64,000 nucleotides of DNA, from the NCBI GenBank assembly GCA_002708845.1, contig PAPI01000036.1:62001-126000 (forward strand), in the 5' to 3' direction. Shown here piece after piece: positions 8,431 through 17,841 of this stretch. The position numbers were made by a program, and so were the translations under genes. The notes beneath the pieces are model-generated. The model searched no databases. It worked only from the letters and a program-made list of their open reading frames with translations, and had not been told where the DNA came from. The stretch's first letter is position 1. Each line of letters opens with the position of its first letter. Origin of the DNA: Leeuwenhoekiella sp. GTDB taxonomy: Bacteria; Bacteroidota; Bacteroidia; Flavobacteriales; Flavobacteriaceae.

Positions 8431-9399
8431 TTATGTATAGCTCTGAATAAAATCGAGTGTGCGTTTTTCACAGTAAGTATGCGTGCCGAGCGTCATAAAA
8501 CCTACATGGCCACCCCTTTTGGGCATTTCAAGAAAGAGATTTGAATTTTGCCCGGCTTCTTTAACAGGATAGCATTTTGCATTTAAAAACGAATCATCCT
8601 GAGCGTTAAGAATTAGAGCAGGTATATCGATATGGGTAAGCACAAGCTTGCTGCTGCTTTTTTTATAGTAATCTAAAGCATCTTTAAAACCATTCGCAGG
8701 GGCAGTGTAAAGTTCGTCAAACAAGCGCAGCGACCTGATTTTTTTATAATCTGCTGCCGAAAGATTTTCAGGATATTGCTCCATTTTCTGTTTGTATTTA
8801 CCGCGAAGACCTTTTAAAAATGACCAGCGATACACCCAGTTTTGTTTTTGCTGAAGCGCTTCGAGCGAATCGTATAAATCTACAGGGGTTGAGACGGCCA
8901 CTCCTGCTTTAATGCTATCGGGCCGTTTTCGATTTTCACCCAGATATTTCAGCACCAGATTTCCGCCCAGACTAAAACCACATAAAAAGAGTTGATCGTA
9001 AGTTTTTTTGTGGGTTATAAAGTCTACTACATCACTCACATCCTCTGTAGCGCCCGAGTGATAAGAGCGTAACTTTAAGTTAGTCTCACCGCTGCATCCT
9101 CTAAGGTTAACCGCTGCACAATCAAATCCGTTTGCATTAAGAATCTTGGTTGTGCCCGCCATATAGGGTCTTTTGGCGTGTCCCTCGAGTCCGTGAAAAA
9201 GCAAAACGACTTGAGTTGATTTTTTTTCGCTTTGCGAAAAACTCCAGTCAATGTCGAGAAAGTCTCCGTCTTGCAGGTTTATGCGTTCCCGCTCGTAACG
9301 AAGACCGGTTACGGTTCTGATCTTTGCAGCGTAAATAGTATTGAAATGATTGTTTTTAAAAATCGGGGGAGGCGTGTATGAGTCTTGAATAACAGGCAT
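8431..9399 (-). CDS. Alpha/beta hydrolase, YheT (EMB8) family
   Basis: The protein is 322 residues. Family features include 'LLFHGLEGHAKRPYMAG', the 'NLRGCSGETN' segment, the nucleophile elbow 'GFSLGGN' with Ser, and the catalytic His near the C-terminus in 'GGHVGFM'. YheT-like hydrolases are predicted esterases with poorly known substrates. There is no signal peptide, so it is probably cytoplasmic. Its start overlaps the stop of the upstream bestrophin gene by one base (TAATG on the minus strand), suggesting coupled translation. I cannot say more about its substrate. Confidence 0.9.
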   Translation of the reverse strand: MPVIQDSYTPPPIFKNNHFNTIYAAKIRTVTGLRYERERINLQDGDFLDIDWSFSQSEKKSTQVVLLFHGLEGHAKRPYMAGTTKILNANGFDCAAVNLRGCSGETNLKLRSYHSGATEDVSDVVDFITHKKTYDQLFLCGFSLGGNLVLKYLGENRKRPDSIKAGVAVSTPVDLYDSLEALQQKQNWVYRWSFLKGLRGKYKQKMEQYPENLSAADYKKIRSLRLFDELYTAPANGFKDALDYYKKSSSKLVLTHIDIPALILNAQDDSFLNAKCYPVKEAGQNSNLFLEMPKRGGHVGFMTLGTHTYCEKRTLDFIQSYT

Positions 9400-10421
9400 T
9401 AATAAAGAATTTCTCCTTTGGGTTCTATTTTTTTGGGTAGATCAGTTTCATCAAGCATATCGCGAAGATCGATCTCAATGGTACGGCATAAGGCAGTCAT
9501 AGGGACGTCATTGGCTTTACCCTCAAAAGGATCTTCACTGGCATCACCTATATATTCCATCGTGGTAAAAATCCACATAATAATTATTGTGAATGGAATC
9601 ATCTGTAAAAACAGAATCGCTATTTGCTGAGACGGGTGCAAGGTGTCTGTCACATGATTCTCAAATATGTTAAGCAACCCCAGCGGAAGCAGTAACGAAA
9701 AGAGCCAGGTGAAAATCTTTGAAAAATAACCGTATTGTCTGGGAAAAGGAGTGTTTTTGATGCGCTCGCACATACCTTGAAAGTCGTAAAATTTAGCCAG
9801 GGCTTCCTGCAGTTGCATTTCCTGAAACCCATCTATGAGATTATCCCTGCGCAATCGCTGAATAATCAATGCCTGATTTTTTATAAAATGGGTTGCCGGA
9901 TTTTTCCGTTCTTTAATTTCTTCATATTCGTCCTGACTCAAAAATTGATATGCTTGATTGCTTTCAATATTCCGCTCTGCGTGACGGTCAAATAAACGTT
10001 CTACCAAAGCTCCTTCCTGCAGACTCCAGCTACGCGGCTGTCGCAGTTGCACACGCAATGCGTTAATCCAGGCAATGTGTCTGTAAATCAGGTCACGTTT
10101 TATTTCTTTTGCTGCCTCCTCATCCTCAATGTGGATAAGGCTTATAACGCGTACACCCCAGGTGCGACTCCAGTTAACAATCATTCCCCAGATTTTGCGA
10201 CCTTCCCAAAAACGATCATAACTCTGACTGTTTTTAAAACCCAAATAAAAAGAAACAGCGATGCCAATCACCGTGAGCGGCTCAAACGGAATATCTATAA
10301 ATTCCCAACCCAGATCGTGATAGAGGTAAAATATAAACAGCGAGTAGATGAGAAAAAACAGCAAGTTTTTCCAGGTATATCGTAAGATGAGTTTCCAACT
10401 AATATTTCTTTTGATTAACAT
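9399..10421 (-). CDS. Bestrophin-family ion channel protein
   Basis: The protein is 340 residues with membrane segments near residues 20-45, 50-65, 215-240 and 250-275. The stretch 'IAVSFYLGFKNSQSYDRFWEGRKIWG' near residues 50-77 is the bestrophin/UPF0187 hallmark. Bacterial homologues form pentameric ion channels. The gene is followed without a gap by the YheT-type hydrolase and transcribed away from the thioesterase gene at 10545. Confidence 0.92.
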   Translation of the reverse strand: MLIKRNISWKLILRYTWKNLLFFLIYSLFIFYLYHDLGWEFIDIPFEPLTVIGIAVSFYLGFKNSQSYDRFWEGRKIWGMIVNWSRTWGVRVISLIHIEDEEAAKEIKRDLIYRHIAWINALRVQLRQPRSWSLQEGALVERLFDRHAERNIESNQAYQFLSQDEYEEIKERKNPATHFIKNQALIIQRLRRDNLIDGFQEMQLQEALAKFYDFQGMCERIKNTPFPRQYGYFSKIFTWLFSLLLPLGLLNIFENHVTDTLHPSQQIAILFLQMIPFTIIIMWIFTTMEYIGDASEDPFEGKANDVPMTALCRTIEIDLRDMLDETDLPKKIEPKGEILY

Positions 10422-10519
10422 ACCTGTTTTGCTTTACTGCCAAAGATACTTTGGAATACTAAGATCTTGTGATAGTATTAAGGTTATTTTAAAGTCTTAT
10501 GCGCGCACAATATATTGTG

Positions 10520-10527
10520 TAATTTTG
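10520..10527 (+). promoter_or_regulatory. -7 element TAATTTTG upstream of the thioesterase gene
   Basis: TAATTTTG matches the Bacteroidota TAnnTTTG consensus, 17 bp before the ATG at 10545. The leader would be very short. No clear TTTG -33 word is seen. Confidence 0.4.
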
Positions 10528-10544
10528 CAGTCTAAATTGAATTT

Positions 10545-11021
10545 ATGTATACCAAAGAATTTGAAATACGCTGGAGTGACATTGATGCCAACCGCCACCT
10601 GGCCAATAGTGCTTACATCAATTTTATGAGTCATACGCGTATGGCTTTTTTGATGGAAAACGGTTTTGGACAGCATGAAATGGCCAAACACAACATTGGT
10701 CCCGTGGTTTTTTATGAGCATATGTATTATTTCAAAGAAGTCTTTGCGGGTAAGCCCGTAAAAGTATCCTTGCAGTTAAAAGGTCTGGCCGAAGACGGCA
10801 TGTATTTTGAGTTTGTACATAACTTCTACGATGATAAAGGTCGAAATTTTGCAAGTTGCGAAATGATGGGCGCCTGGATAGATCTTAAAGAACGCAAGCT
10901 CACCGCACTTCCCGAAGAGTTGTTCAAAAATCTATCTTCGTTAGAACATACCGAAGATTTTAGAACCCTGACCAAAGAAGATACCCGCAAATACGGTAAA
11001 AAACCTCAGGATCTTAGCTAG
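10545..11021 (+). CDS. Acyl-CoA thioesterase, hotdog fold (4HBT type)
   Basis: The protein is 158 residues. The N-terminal 'IRWSDIDANRHLANSAYINF' is the classic 4-hydroxybenzoyl-CoA thioesterase/FadM-type sequence, with the catalytic Asp in 'SDIDANRH'. Such enzymes hydrolyse acyl- or aryl-CoA thioesters in the cytoplasm; the substrate here is unknown. The 3' end overlaps the convergent EamA gene by 8 nt, so no separate terminator lies between the two. Confidence 0.9.
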   Translation: MYTKEFEIRWSDIDANRHLANSAYINFMSHTRMAFLMENGFGQHEMAKHNIGPVVFYEHMYYFKEVFAGKPVKVSLQLKGLAEDGMYFEFVHNFYDDKGRNFASCEMMGAWIDLKERKLTALPEELFKNLSSLEHTEDFRTLTKEDTRKYGKKPQDLS

Positions 11022-11913
11022 TTTGAGCTGTTTTTTTGGTGCGGGTTGACATGTAAACGCCTGTAAAAATCATTAATCCCGCAATCAAACGTACCGGTGT
11101 GATTCGGTCTGCACCGGTAAGTACGGCAAAAAGCACTGCAATAAGTGGCTGCAAATAAATAAACGCTCCTACGGTAGAAGCTTTAAGCGTTCTCAGGGCG
11201 TAGAGGTTGAGAAAATAAGTCGAAAAAGTAGTCCCCACCACCACAAAAACCATTACCCAGATTGCCCAGGCCGGCAGATTTAACCAGTCTACTGCAGCAA
11301 AATCACCATAGGTAAACGGAAGGTTTAAAAACACACCGGTAAGAAAAAGCCATTTCATCATCGTGACGACGTTGTACTTTTTGGTAAGCGGTTTTATCAA
11401 AACCAGATATACCGCATAAGCCGAACTGTTTATCAAAAACATAATATTCCCTAACGGAATATTAGGCGCGTTCTGTTGAGTCGAGGCGCCAAAAAGTACC
11501 AGAACCAAAGCTCCCAGCATACCAATTGCAATTCCCAGAATTTTTAAAGCTGAAATTTTTTCTTTTAAAAACAGGGCCGAAAGCACCAATAAAATTACGG
11601 GGCTTAGGGTAATAATCACCGAACTGTTTACCGGAGTAGATAATTGTAAACCGGTAAAAAAGGCCAGCATATTGATAAACATTCCAAAAAAGGCACAGCC
11701 CAGCAGGCGCCAATAATCCTTGCGGTCAATCTTTTCAGATTTGGTAAACAGACTTACGATCCAGAACAGTACCGAAGCTCCCAGAACCCGGAGTAAGATA
11801 AACCCAAACGGACTAATAAATTGAGGCATAACGCCTTTAGCCAGCGTATGGTTAATACCGTAGATTGTTCCGGCCAGGGTTGCTGCGATGAGCGCCAGCG
11901 TGCGTTTGCTCAT
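11014..11913 (-). CDS. EamA/DMT-family transporter
   Basis: The 299-residue membrane protein has about ten hydrophobic segments in two EamA halves. The first half has 'GTIYGINHTLAKGV' and 'SAYAVYLVLIKP' begins the second. The family exports or exchanges metabolites such as amino acids; no specific substrate is indicated. The stop lies inside the 3' end of the convergent thioesterase gene. It is 8 nt downstream of the ArsC-like gene and probably cotranscribed with it. Confidence 0.9.
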   Translation of the reverse strand: MSKRTLALIAATLAGTIYGINHTLAKGVMPQFISPFGFILLRVLGASVLFWIVSLFTKSEKIDRKDYWRLLGCAFFGMFINMLAFFTGLQLSTPVNSSVIITLSPVILLVLSALFLKEKISALKILGIAIGMLGALVLVLFGASTQQNAPNIPLGNIMFLINSSAYAVYLVLIKPLTKKYNVVTMMKWLFLTGVFLNLPFTYGDFAAVDWLNLPAWAIWVMVFVVVGTTFSTYFLNLYALRTLKASTVGAFIYLQPLIAVLFAVLTGADRITPVRLIAGLMIFTGVYMSTRTKKTAQTS

Positions 11914-11921
11914 AAAAAAGC

Positions 11922-12275
11922 TTAGTTGTGAATAGCTTCTTTCGCAGCTGCTACCGTTTTTTTACTATTGCCAATAAAGATCTGATCGTTGTTTACAATC
12001 ACAGGGCGTTTTAAAAAAGTGTAATGTTCTAAAATCAATTCGGCATACTTTTCTTCATCAAGCTTTTCATTGTTGAGGCCACGCTCTCGATACAGGCGTG
12101 CACGTTTGTTAAAAAGCTCTTCGTAGCTCCCGCTAAGGTTGTAGAGTTCATCAAGTTGCTCTTCGGTAGGCGGGTCTGTTTTGATGTCCTGCTTTATAAA
12201 TGCCTGAGGCAATTCAATTTCATTCATAATACGGGTGCACGTATCGCAGGTCGAGAGGTAATATATTTTTTTCAA
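11922..12275 (-). CDS. ArsC/Spx-family thioredoxin-fold protein (TTG start)
   Basis: The protein is 117 residues. The N-terminal 'IYYLSTCDTCTRIM' contains the CxxC redox motif at residues 10-13, and 'FLKRPVIVNND' near residue 88 is the ArsC-family Arg-Pro motif. Members include glutaredoxin-dependent arsenate reductases and Spx-type regulators, which cannot be separated by sequence alone. The start is TTG at 12275; the next ATG would remove the CxxC motif, so TTG is preferred. No other arsenic-resistance genes are nearby, so an arsenate role is unlikely to be the main one. Confidence 0.85.
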   Translation of the reverse strand: MKKIYYLSTCDTCTRIMNEIELPQAFIKQDIKTDPPTEEQLDELYNLSGSYEELFNKRARLYRERGLNNEKLDEEKYAELILEHYTFLKRPVIVNNDQIFIGNSKKTVAAAKEAIHN

Positions 12276-12450
12276 AACGGATTGTTTTATTAATTAATGC
12301 CCTGCAAAGTAATTATATTTTAAGCTAAAACGGTACTTTTATTGGCACCGCCAAGGGTATAATGCACATGGCTTTTCTTAAAATGAAAAAATTGTTTCCA
12401 ACACCTGCCTCGTAGGCTTGCCACGAGACTGGTTACTCCAAATTGAACCT

Positions 12451-12927
12451 ATGAATCCTATTCTCGATTTTACACTTAAAAACACGTACAAAACCAGAGT
12501 TATTTTAAAAAATTACCTGGAAACATTTTCCGTAGAAGATCTAAACAAAATACCGCAAGGTTATAACAATAACATCTTCTGGAATATCGCACATCTGGTG
12601 GCTACACAGCAAATTCTGGTTTATAAATTTTCAGATGTTCCGGCTTTGGTTTCAGATGAAATCATAGCCAAATATAGAAAAGGCACAAAGCCTGAAGGAG
12701 ATGTCACACAAGCCGAAGTTGATGAAATCAAGGAGTTGCTTTTTACTACTCTGGATCAAACCAAAAAGGATTATGAAGCCGGAGTTTTTAAAACCTACAA
12801 CAGCATCACGACATCAATGGATAGTACGCTGACTAACGTAGATGAAGCTATTGCGTATAATAATTTCCACGAAGGTATACACCTGGGTTCGGTGTTGGCA
12901 TTACGCCATGCTATAGGTTTGGTTTGA
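12451..12927 (+). CDS. DinB-like superfamily protein
   Basis: The protein is 158 residues from the ATG at 12451; a TTG and an earlier ATG in frame upstream (12418) would add an implausible extension. Histidines in 'NIAHLVATQQ' and in 'NFHEGIHLGSVLALRHA' sit where the DinB/YfiT four-helix-bundle family binds a divalent metal. The family includes thiol transferases, but the function here is unknown. A second, decayed copy of the last third of this gene lies at 19351-19509. Confidence 0.82.
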   Translation: MNPILDFTLKNTYKTRVILKNYLETFSVEDLNKIPQGYNNNIFWNIAHLVATQQILVYKFSDVPALVSDEIIAKYRKGTKPEGDVTQAEVDEIKELLFTTLDQTKKDYEAGVFKTYNSITTSMDSTLTNVDEAIAYNNFHEGIHLGSVLALRHAIGLV

Positions 12928-13313
12928 GAAAAGCGAGAGGAAACGATATTAAAAGCAAACTTGCAATCAACGTAAACTCCTCTATTTATATTTATAGCAC
13001 GTATAGGTCAAAATTAAAACCAAGTCGTTTTTGATTCTTTTTTTGAATATGATAATCAGGCTATAGCAAACTTAAGCTGCTAGCCGTATTGGCAATGCTA
13101 AAGGCTACACCTTTATTTTAGTAGCATTCAGAAGTTTTAATAAGAACGTCAATCTTAATTTTGATGATGTGATATCTATTTATTAGAAAGGTCATATTTA
13201 TAATAGAGCAAAGCGAAAGGGCCTCACCGGGTGAACCGTAATTTTCAGAACAATTCAACAACTTTAGAATATCTTTAAAAACAAGCCATACATTTGGTTT
13301 AAATTTTGGGTTT
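12928..13313. other. 386-bp intergenic region without a recognisable gene
   Basis: This AT-rich spacer lies between the DinB-like gene and the response regulator gene. No open frame with a credible start, no tRNA-like fold and no convincing terminator was seen. Its 3' end holds the -7 element at 13289-13296. The length is unusual for this compact window and may reflect decayed sequence. Confidence 0.5.
13289..13296 (+). promoter_or_regulatory. -7 element TACATTTG for the two-component operon
   Basis: TACATTTG fits the TAnnTTTG consensus and lies 17 bp before the ATG of the response regulator gene at 13314. Confidence 0.4.
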
Positions 13314-13988
13314 ATGAAGTTTCTTATTGCAGAAGATGAACAGGATTTACGGGATGCAATCGTTAATTACCTTTCTGATGAGGCTAATATTTGCGAGCAA
13401 GCAGCCGACTTTAATGAAGCTTCTGAAAAATTAGAACTTTACGATTACGACATTGCTGTTCTCGACATCAATTTAATTACAGGTAGCGGACTCGACCTGC
13501 TTAAAAGGCTCAAGGCACAAAACAAGAGTTGTGGAGTGATTATCATCTCGGCAAACAATTCTCTTGAAAATAAGCTGGAAGGACTCGACCTGGGTGCAGA
13601 CGATTATATAACCAAACCTTTTCATTTGGCGGAACTCAATTCTCGCATTAAAGCAGTGCTTAGACGCAGCAGTTTTGGCGGAAATGACAGTATAACCTTT
13701 CACGAATTAAGACTGGATACAGCTTCACGTACAGCGTTTGTAAATGAAAAAGCTATTTCGCTTACGCGAAAAGAATACGACTTACTTTTATTCTTTATCA
13801 CCAATCAGGGACGTGTTTTATCTAAAGCCATAATTGCAGAACACCTGTGGGGAGATGACAGTGATATGCTGGATAATTTTGATTTTATTTATGTCCACAT
13901 CAATAACCTGCGTAGGAAATTAACTACCGAAGGAGCAAAATACATTCAGACTGCATATGGAACCGGATATAAATTTACTGCGATATAA
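13314..13988 (+). CDS. OmpR/PhoB-type response regulator
   Basis: The protein is 224 residues. The receiver domain (1-115) has the acidic pair E8-D9 region 'AEDEQD', the phospho-acceptor D51 in 'AVLDINL', and 'ADDYITKPF' with the conserved Lys. A winged-helix Trans_reg_C domain follows from about residue 130 to 222 ('LTRKEYDLLLFF', 'NNLRRKL', 'TAYGTGYKF'). The histidine kinase gene starts one base after its stop. The next gene encodes an outer-membrane receptor, a plausible regulatory target. Confidence 0.96.
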   Translation: MKFLIAEDEQDLRDAIVNYLSDEANICEQAADFNEASEKLELYDYDIAVLDINLITGSGLDLLKRLKAQNKSCGVIIISANNSLENKLEGLDLGADDYITKPFHLAELNSRIKAVLRRSSFGGNDSITFHELRLDTASRTAFVNEKAISLTRKEYDLLLFFITNQGRVLSKAIIAEHLWGDDSDMLDNFDFIYVHINNLRRKLTTEGAKYIQTAYGTGYKFTAI

Positions 13989-15269
13989 ATGAAAGCCTTA
14001 AAAAAGACACCGCTGCTTCGTAAGGCTTCAAAAGCATTTTTACTCAACAGTATTGCTTTTATGTTGCTTTCTGGTGTCGCACTCTATTTTTACACTCAAT
14101 CGCTTCTACAGAATGAGATTGAAGAAGAATTACTTTCTACAAAAGATCGGGTTGAGCATTTACTGCAATCCAATCCTAATATTCAGGATATTCCTCCCGT
14201 AATCGCCATTGCAAAATCAAAAATCCAACAAAAAAACAGCTTAAAAGACACGCTTATTTATGACCCGCTACAGGACGAGGTCGAGTTATTCAGGCAGCTG
14301 TCGGGCACCAAGTTAATCAATGGTACAAACTACCGCATAACCGTTAGGGCGATGGTTATTGAATCCCAACAGATTTTGCTTGCTATAGTTTTTATCTTTT
14401 TACTATTAATAGTTTTAGCATTTGTCTTCCTCTTTTATCTCAATCGCTCCCGAAATGCTAAACTGTGGCAACCCTTTTTCAATAATCTGGCTCGAATAAA
14501 AAGCTTCAATGTAAAATCTGATGAGCCTATACACCTTGAGGAGTCTGATATTCTGGAATTTGACGAACTCAACCAGGAAGTGGCACATCTTACTTCAAAA
14601 ATTCAGGTCGATTACCGTAATCTCAAACAGTTTACAGAAGATGTATCCCATGAAATCCAGACACCACTTGCTATGATGCAGGCAAAAATTGAAACCGGTT
14701 TTAATGAACCCGATCTAAGTGAAGGACAGTACGTGATGTTATCGGCCTTGCAAGACGATATAAGGCGATTAAAAAACCTCAATAAACGTCTGATTCTTCT
14801 GGCAAAAATTGAGAACAATCAATTTACTCAGGAAGAGGAAATTTCTATAAAAAACATAGTCGTAGAAATTACCGGCAACTTTAGAGAGCTAACCGATACT
14901 GTATTTGAATTGAAGGGAAACACACCGCTTCAAGTAAAAATGGACCCACATCTGGCTCAGATTCTATGCACAAATCTGATTTCAAACGCAGTAAAATACA
15001 CGATTGAAAATCAGCCTATTTTAATAAAATTTACAGCTAAAAGTCTTCAGATATGTAATGCCGGCGTTCAGGAGCTCAAAGACGCTACCCAGGTTTTTGA
15101 CCGGTTTTATAAAGAAGGAAATCAAAAAGATTCAACAGGTCTTGGTCTTTCAATTGTAAAAAAAATCTGTGAGCATTACGGGTTTTACCCGTCCTATTCC
15201 TTTAAAAACAAAGCTGATTCTACAGAAAATATAGGCTTTCATTGTTTTGAAATAAAGTTCTTTACCTAA
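13989..15269 (+). CDS. Sensor histidine kinase
   Basis: The 426-residue kinase has two transmembrane segments (about 15-35 and 130-153) flanking a short periplasmic domain of about 95 residues. A HisKA domain follows with the phospho-His H221 in 'DVSHEIQTPLA'. The HATPase has the N-box 'NLISNAVKYT' and G-box 'STGLGLSIVKKI'. It is directly adjacent to the response regulator gene and surely its partner. The small sensor domain resembles kinases that sense membrane or ion signals, though the ligand is unknown. Confidence 0.95.
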   Translation: MKALKKTPLLRKASKAFLLNSIAFMLLSGVALYFYTQSLLQNEIEEELLSTKDRVEHLLQSNPNIQDIPPVIAIAKSKIQQKNSLKDTLIYDPLQDEVELFRQLSGTKLINGTNYRITVRAMVIESQQILLAIVFIFLLLIVLAFVFLFYLNRSRNAKLWQPFFNNLARIKSFNVKSDEPIHLEESDILEFDELNQEVAHLTSKIQVDYRNLKQFTEDVSHEIQTPLAMMQAKIETGFNEPDLSEGQYVMLSALQDDIRRLKNLNKRLILLAKIENNQFTQEEEISIKNIVVEITGNFRELTDTVFELKGNTPLQVKMDPHLAQILCTNLISNAVKYTIENQPILIKFTAKSLQICNAGVQELKDATQVFDRFYKEGNQKDSTGLGLSIVKKICEHYGFYPSYSFKNKADSTENIGFHCFEIKFFT

Positions 15270-15332
15270 GATCGATAAACTTTAAATTTCCTTAAGAATG
15301 CTCTTTTAGTTTTACGCCAAACTAAATTTGCT

Positions 15333-17750
15333 ATGCTGATAAACCGCTTTTTGCTCTCTGTTTTATTTTTTACCACATTCGCCTCTTATGCTCAAAAAAC
15401 TATCGTCATTCAGGGTACTGTGGTCGAAGAAAATGCACAACCGCTCCCTTTTGTAAATGTCGTCCTTAAAAATGCTCAGGATGGTTCAACGGTAACCGGT
15501 ACCATTACAGACGAATCAGGTGCTTTCAGCTTAAATAACCTGCCAACCGGGAATTATAATTTGGAGATTTCTTTTATAGGTTATGAAAACGTAGCTCGTA
15601 AAATTACTGCCGGAGGCCTCAACCCCATATTTGACTTTGGTAAAATTCAAATGACACCTTCGGCAGAAGCTCTAACCGAAGTCCAAATCCTGGCAAAACA
15701 AGCCGCCGTAAGTGCAGATCTAGCTAAAAAATCGTTTAGTCTTGATGAAAATCTTGCTCAAGCGGGCGGGTCTGTGCTTGATGCGATGAAAACGATGCCC
15801 GGTGTCGCCTTTGATCAGGAAGGCAAAGTTGTTTTACGTGGTAGCGATAAAGTTGTGGTTCTTATCGACGGTAAGCAATCAAGTCTTACCGGGTTTGGCA
15901 ACCAAAAAGGCCTTTCTAACATCCCGGCTGCAAATATTGAACGTATAGAAATCATCAACAATCCTTCAGCCAAATACGATGCAAATGGTTTTGCCGGCAT
16001 CGTAAATATCATTTACAAAAAAGAAAAACAAACCGGCTTTAATGGGGATGCCGGAATTTCTTTTGGTCTGGGCGCGTTTGGCAAACGCAAACCCGACACC
16101 CCAACAGATTTTGGCAGTTATTCGGTGAATCCAAAACTCATTCCCAGTTTAAACCTCAATTACAGAACGGGCAAACTCAACTACTTTTTACAAAGCCAGT
16201 TTATCATTCAGAAAGCTTTACCTAACAATGAATTCACAAGCCGTTTTTACGATGATGGGCGTAATATCCTGTCTCAGGTTCCTGAGAATAGAAAGCAATT
16301 TCGATCTATTATTTCAGGCGGTGTAGACTATCAATTGAGCGAAAATGATATGCTTACGTTCTCGGGGATGTTTGACCGCGAAAAACACATTGACACCTCA
16401 CAGGTTGCATTTATCAATCTCAATCAAAATCTTAGAAACCGACTCTATACGTGGAAAGAAGAAGAAATTACCAGCTTTATTAATGCAGCGATTAATTACA
16501 AACACAATTTTGAGCAGGCCGGGCATTCACTTGCTGCAAACCTACAATATACCCGAGGTCTTGAGGATGAAAGCTACTTTCTAAACGACAGCTCTGCAGT
16601 GCGTATTGGGCGTGATATGACAAACATTCGTGCGATTGAACACACGACGCTTGCGGCAGTAGATTATACCCGTGCGCTAAGCAGTGGTAAAATTGAATTA
16701 GGAGCAAAAGGAAGGTTTAGAAGGCTTCCGGTAGATTATACCATTATGCGTGGCAATCAATCCATCATTTATCCCAATCTTGGGGACTATTCGAAGTGGA
16801 GCGAAAACCTCTACGGTGCATACGTCAATTATTTACTAGAGCAGGAAAAATTTGATGTAGAAGCCGGGTTACGCGCCGAGCAAACGGAAGTCTCCTACAA
16901 GCTTGATCCACAAAATACATATTACAATACCAATGACAACTATGATTATTTTGAGCTTTTTCCCAGCGTACGCTTTACCTATAAGCTGAATACCGAAAAT
17001 AAAATTTCGCTCTTTTACAACCGCAGGGTAGACCGTCCGGGAGAACCGGAATTGCGCATTTTTCCCAAGTACGATGATCCCGAACTTTTAAAAGTTGGGA
17101 ATCCCTATTTACGACCTCAATTTACCAATACAATTGAGTTGGCGCACCGCTTTTCGTGGGAAAACGGTTCGTTATTTTCTGCGGTGTATCACCGCAATAT
17201 AGATGGAGCTTATCAGCGTATATTTAGCATAGACAACAGCAATCCGCAATACGATATTGTAAACCGAATTTACCAAAACACGGGTCACAGCACCAACTCC
17301 GGAGTTGAAGTATTATTCAGTCAGGATCTCACCGATCACTGGAAACTTTCGTCCAGTTTCAACATTTATAGTAATGGGATCGATGCCTTTCAGGGAACCT
17401 TATTGTTTCCGTACGAGCGGCCTTTTACTATTGAAAAATCAAGCGATATTGCAGGAGATTTTAAAATCACCAATACGGTTCAGCTTCCGCTACAGATGGA
17501 AGCGCAGCTTACCGGTTTATACTACTCTAAAAAGAACATTCCGCAGGGAGAAGAATTGGCGCGCTATTCGGTTGATTTTGGTTTTAAAAAATCAATTTGG
17601 GATAAACGTGGCGAGCTCAGCCTCTCTTCAACCGATTTGTTCAACCGTTTTGGCCTAAGACAACGCCTTACCGGTAACGGTTTTACTGCGGTTTACGAGA
17701 ATTATTACGAGACCCAGATCGTGCGTGTAGGCTTTAATTATAAGTTTTAG
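15333..17750 (+). CDS. TonB-dependent receptor-like outer-membrane beta-barrel protein
   Basis: The protein is 805 residues. The signal peptide ends near residue 20 ('ASYAQKT'). A CarboxypepD_reg-like domain follows (about 25-105, 'IQGTVVEENAQPLPFVNV'), then a plug-like domain ('LDAMKTMPGVAFDQEG', 'VVLIDGKQSS', 'ERIEIINNPSAKYDANGFAGIVNI') and a large beta barrel ending in aromatic 'VGFNYKF'. It matches the Bacteroidota outer membrane beta-barrel (OMP_b-brl_3) family, which often follows two-component genes. The ligand is unknown; the flanking DUF347 membrane protein may share the pathway. Confidence 0.9.
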   Translation: MLINRFLLSVLFFTTFASYAQKTIVIQGTVVEENAQPLPFVNVVLKNAQDGSTVTGTITDESGAFSLNNLPTGNYNLEISFIGYENVARKITAGGLNPIFDFGKIQMTPSAEALTEVQILAKQAAVSADLAKKSFSLDENLAQAGGSVLDAMKTMPGVAFDQEGKVVLRGSDKVVVLIDGKQSSLTGFGNQKGLSNIPAANIERIEIINNPSAKYDANGFAGIVNIIYKKEKQTGFNGDAGISFGLGAFGKRKPDTPTDFGSYSVNPKLIPSLNLNYRTGKLNYFLQSQFIIQKALPNNEFTSRFYDDGRNILSQVPENRKQFRSIISGGVDYQLSENDMLTFSGMFDREKHIDTSQVAFINLNQNLRNRLYTWKEEEITSFINAAINYKHNFEQAGHSLAANLQYTRGLEDESYFLNDSSAVRIGRDMTNIRAIEHTTLAAVDYTRALSSGKIELGAKGRFRRLPVDYTIMRGNQSIIYPNLGDYSKWSENLYGAYVNYLLEQEKFDVEAGLRAEQTEVSYKLDPQNTYYNTNDNYDYFELFPSVRFTYKLNTENKISLFYNRRVDRPGEPELRIFPKYDDPELLKVGNPYLRPQFTNTIELAHRFSWENGSLFSAVYHRNIDGAYQRIFSIDNSNPQYDIVNRIYQNTGHSTNSGVEVLFSQDLTDHWKLSSSFNIYSNGIDAFQGTLLFPYERPFTIEKSSDIAGDFKITNTVQLPLQMEAQLTGLYYSKKNIPQGEELARYSVDFGFKKSIWDKRGELSLSSTDLFNRFGLRQRLTGNGFTAVYENYYETQIVRVGFNYKF

Positions 17751-17765
17751 GAATTAGAATAAATT

Positions 17766-17817
17766 AAAAATCCCAAGGAGTAACCTCTTTAAAATGTCTT
17801 TAGAATTGGGATTTAAC
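17766..17817 (+). terminator. Possible weak terminator/attenuator after the receptor gene
   Basis: A 9-bp stem AAATCCCAA / TTGGGATTT (17768-17776 and 17806-17814) encloses a 29-nt loop that can form a smaller inner stem. The T-tract is weak, so it may attenuate rather than stop transcription into the DUF347 gene. Confidence 0.3.
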
Positions 17818-17841
17818 TTTAGATCCTAAAAACTTCAGGTT

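Noticed and set aside
13200-13240. Terminator-like CACC-GGGTG stem upstream of the response regulator
   Set aside because: The stem is only 4 bp and no T-run follows.
12928-13313. Remnant of an insertion sequence in the long spacer
   Set aside because: The length and AT-richness raised the idea, but no terminal inverted repeats, target duplication or transposase fragment could be seen.
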